This document shows positions 63,828 through 64,000 of a stretch of DNA of 64,000 bases, in pieces. The number at the start of each line of letters is the position of its first letter. Within the stretch, counting starts at the first letter, position 1. Under the pieces are notes generated by a model. That model ran no database searches, had not been told where the DNA came from, and saw nothing but the letters and a program-made list of their open reading frames with translations. The stretch is from Streptomyces sp. NA02950 (GTDB taxonomy: Bacteria; Actinomycetota; Actinomycetes; Streptomycetales; Streptomycetaceae): assembly GCF_013364155.1 (NCBI RefSeq), contig NZ_CP054916.1:7470001-7534000 (forward strand), given 5' to 3'. The translations under genes and the position numbers were made by a program.

Positions 63828-64000
63828 AGCGAGATCGCCTTCCGGATGTGCTCCACGAGGGCGGTGAGGACCTCCGGGACATTCAGTCTGATCTCTTTGT
63901 CGCTGAGGCGGCCGAGCGCGCTCATGTGAGTGCTTGGTTTCGACCGTGACAGGAACAGGTAGCGGTACCAGCCCAGCCACTCGGTCTTGTTCTCCCAGTA
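63824..64000 (-). CDS. C-terminus of an OLD/GajA-like ATPase-nuclease (partial)
   Basis: Only 58 residues are visible: WENKTEWLGWYRYLFLSRS, KPSTHMSALGRLSDKEIRLN and VLTALVEHIRKAISL. The stop overlaps the helicase GTG. The KPSTH...AL pattern suggests the end of an AAA/OLD-type nuclease, but the stub is short. With the helicase this would be a Gabija-like pair. Confidence 0.45.
   Translation of the reverse strand, partial: YWENKTEWLGWYRYLFLSRSKPSTHMSALGRLSDKEIRLNVPEVLTALVEHIRKAISL

Overview
The window is GC-rich actinobacterial DNA, almost certainly from a Streptomyces. The base composition, frequent GTG starts with GGAGG-type ribosome sites, and Streptomyces-type families (DUF317, DUF397 with a DUF5753 regulator, the SAV2177/DUF574 methyltransferase, an SAV_2336-type vWA protein, BTAD regulators, FxLD lanthipeptides) all point that way. 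The dense IS remnants and broken genes suggest a variable region such as a chromosome arm, an integrated element or a plasmid.

Layout. 1-2.2 kb: an FxLD lanthipeptide cluster on the minus strand (dehydratase cut by the window edge, 63-residue precursor, FxLD methyltransferase). 2.7-10 kb: an RpiB-family isomerase, a LuxR-type regulator, a DUF6415-like pair, two anti-sigma-type ATPases, and an XRE/TPR regulator with a HAD phosphatase whose operon is broken by an inverted DhaK fragment. 10.2-20.6 kb: a Tad/Flp pilus locus, from a lipoprotein through SAF, CpaE-like, CpaF, TadB, TadC, a pilin and TadE/G-like proteins to a membrane protein combining LysM and BTAD domains. 21.1-28.6 kb: a two-operon module, a MoxR ATPase with a winged helix plus a vWA protein carrying an HEAAH motif, then tandem DUF317 proteins and small proteins. 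Both operons follow the same composite upstream element.

28.6-49.5 kb is a graveyard of insertions: IS256, a decayed IS1182-type element, an rve-type IS, Tn3 and recombinase fragments and an IS3 element. Among them lie an endonuclease VII-like protein, a decayed murF copy, a DUF397/XRE-DUF5753 pair, a DUF574 methyltransferase, a secreted HNH nuclease, a possible decayed type I-E CRISPR stretch, and an ABC-three-component-like defence locus whose ATPase is cut off after eight codons by the IS3 element.

49.5-60.5 kb is the most striking block. It is a MoxR / vWA / VMAP ternary conflict system, all four minus-strand genes tightly packed, whose last gene is a 1555-residue caspase-like protease fused to a STAND-type NTPase and WD40 repeats. 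A convergent alpha/beta hydrolase lies beside it. The window ends with a UvrD-type helicase overlapping the end of an upstream gene, an arrangement that resembles a Gabija-like pair.

Two separate MoxR-vWA systems, three defence or conflict modules and a RiPP cluster lie within 64 kb. All functions are inferred from sequence motifs and context.
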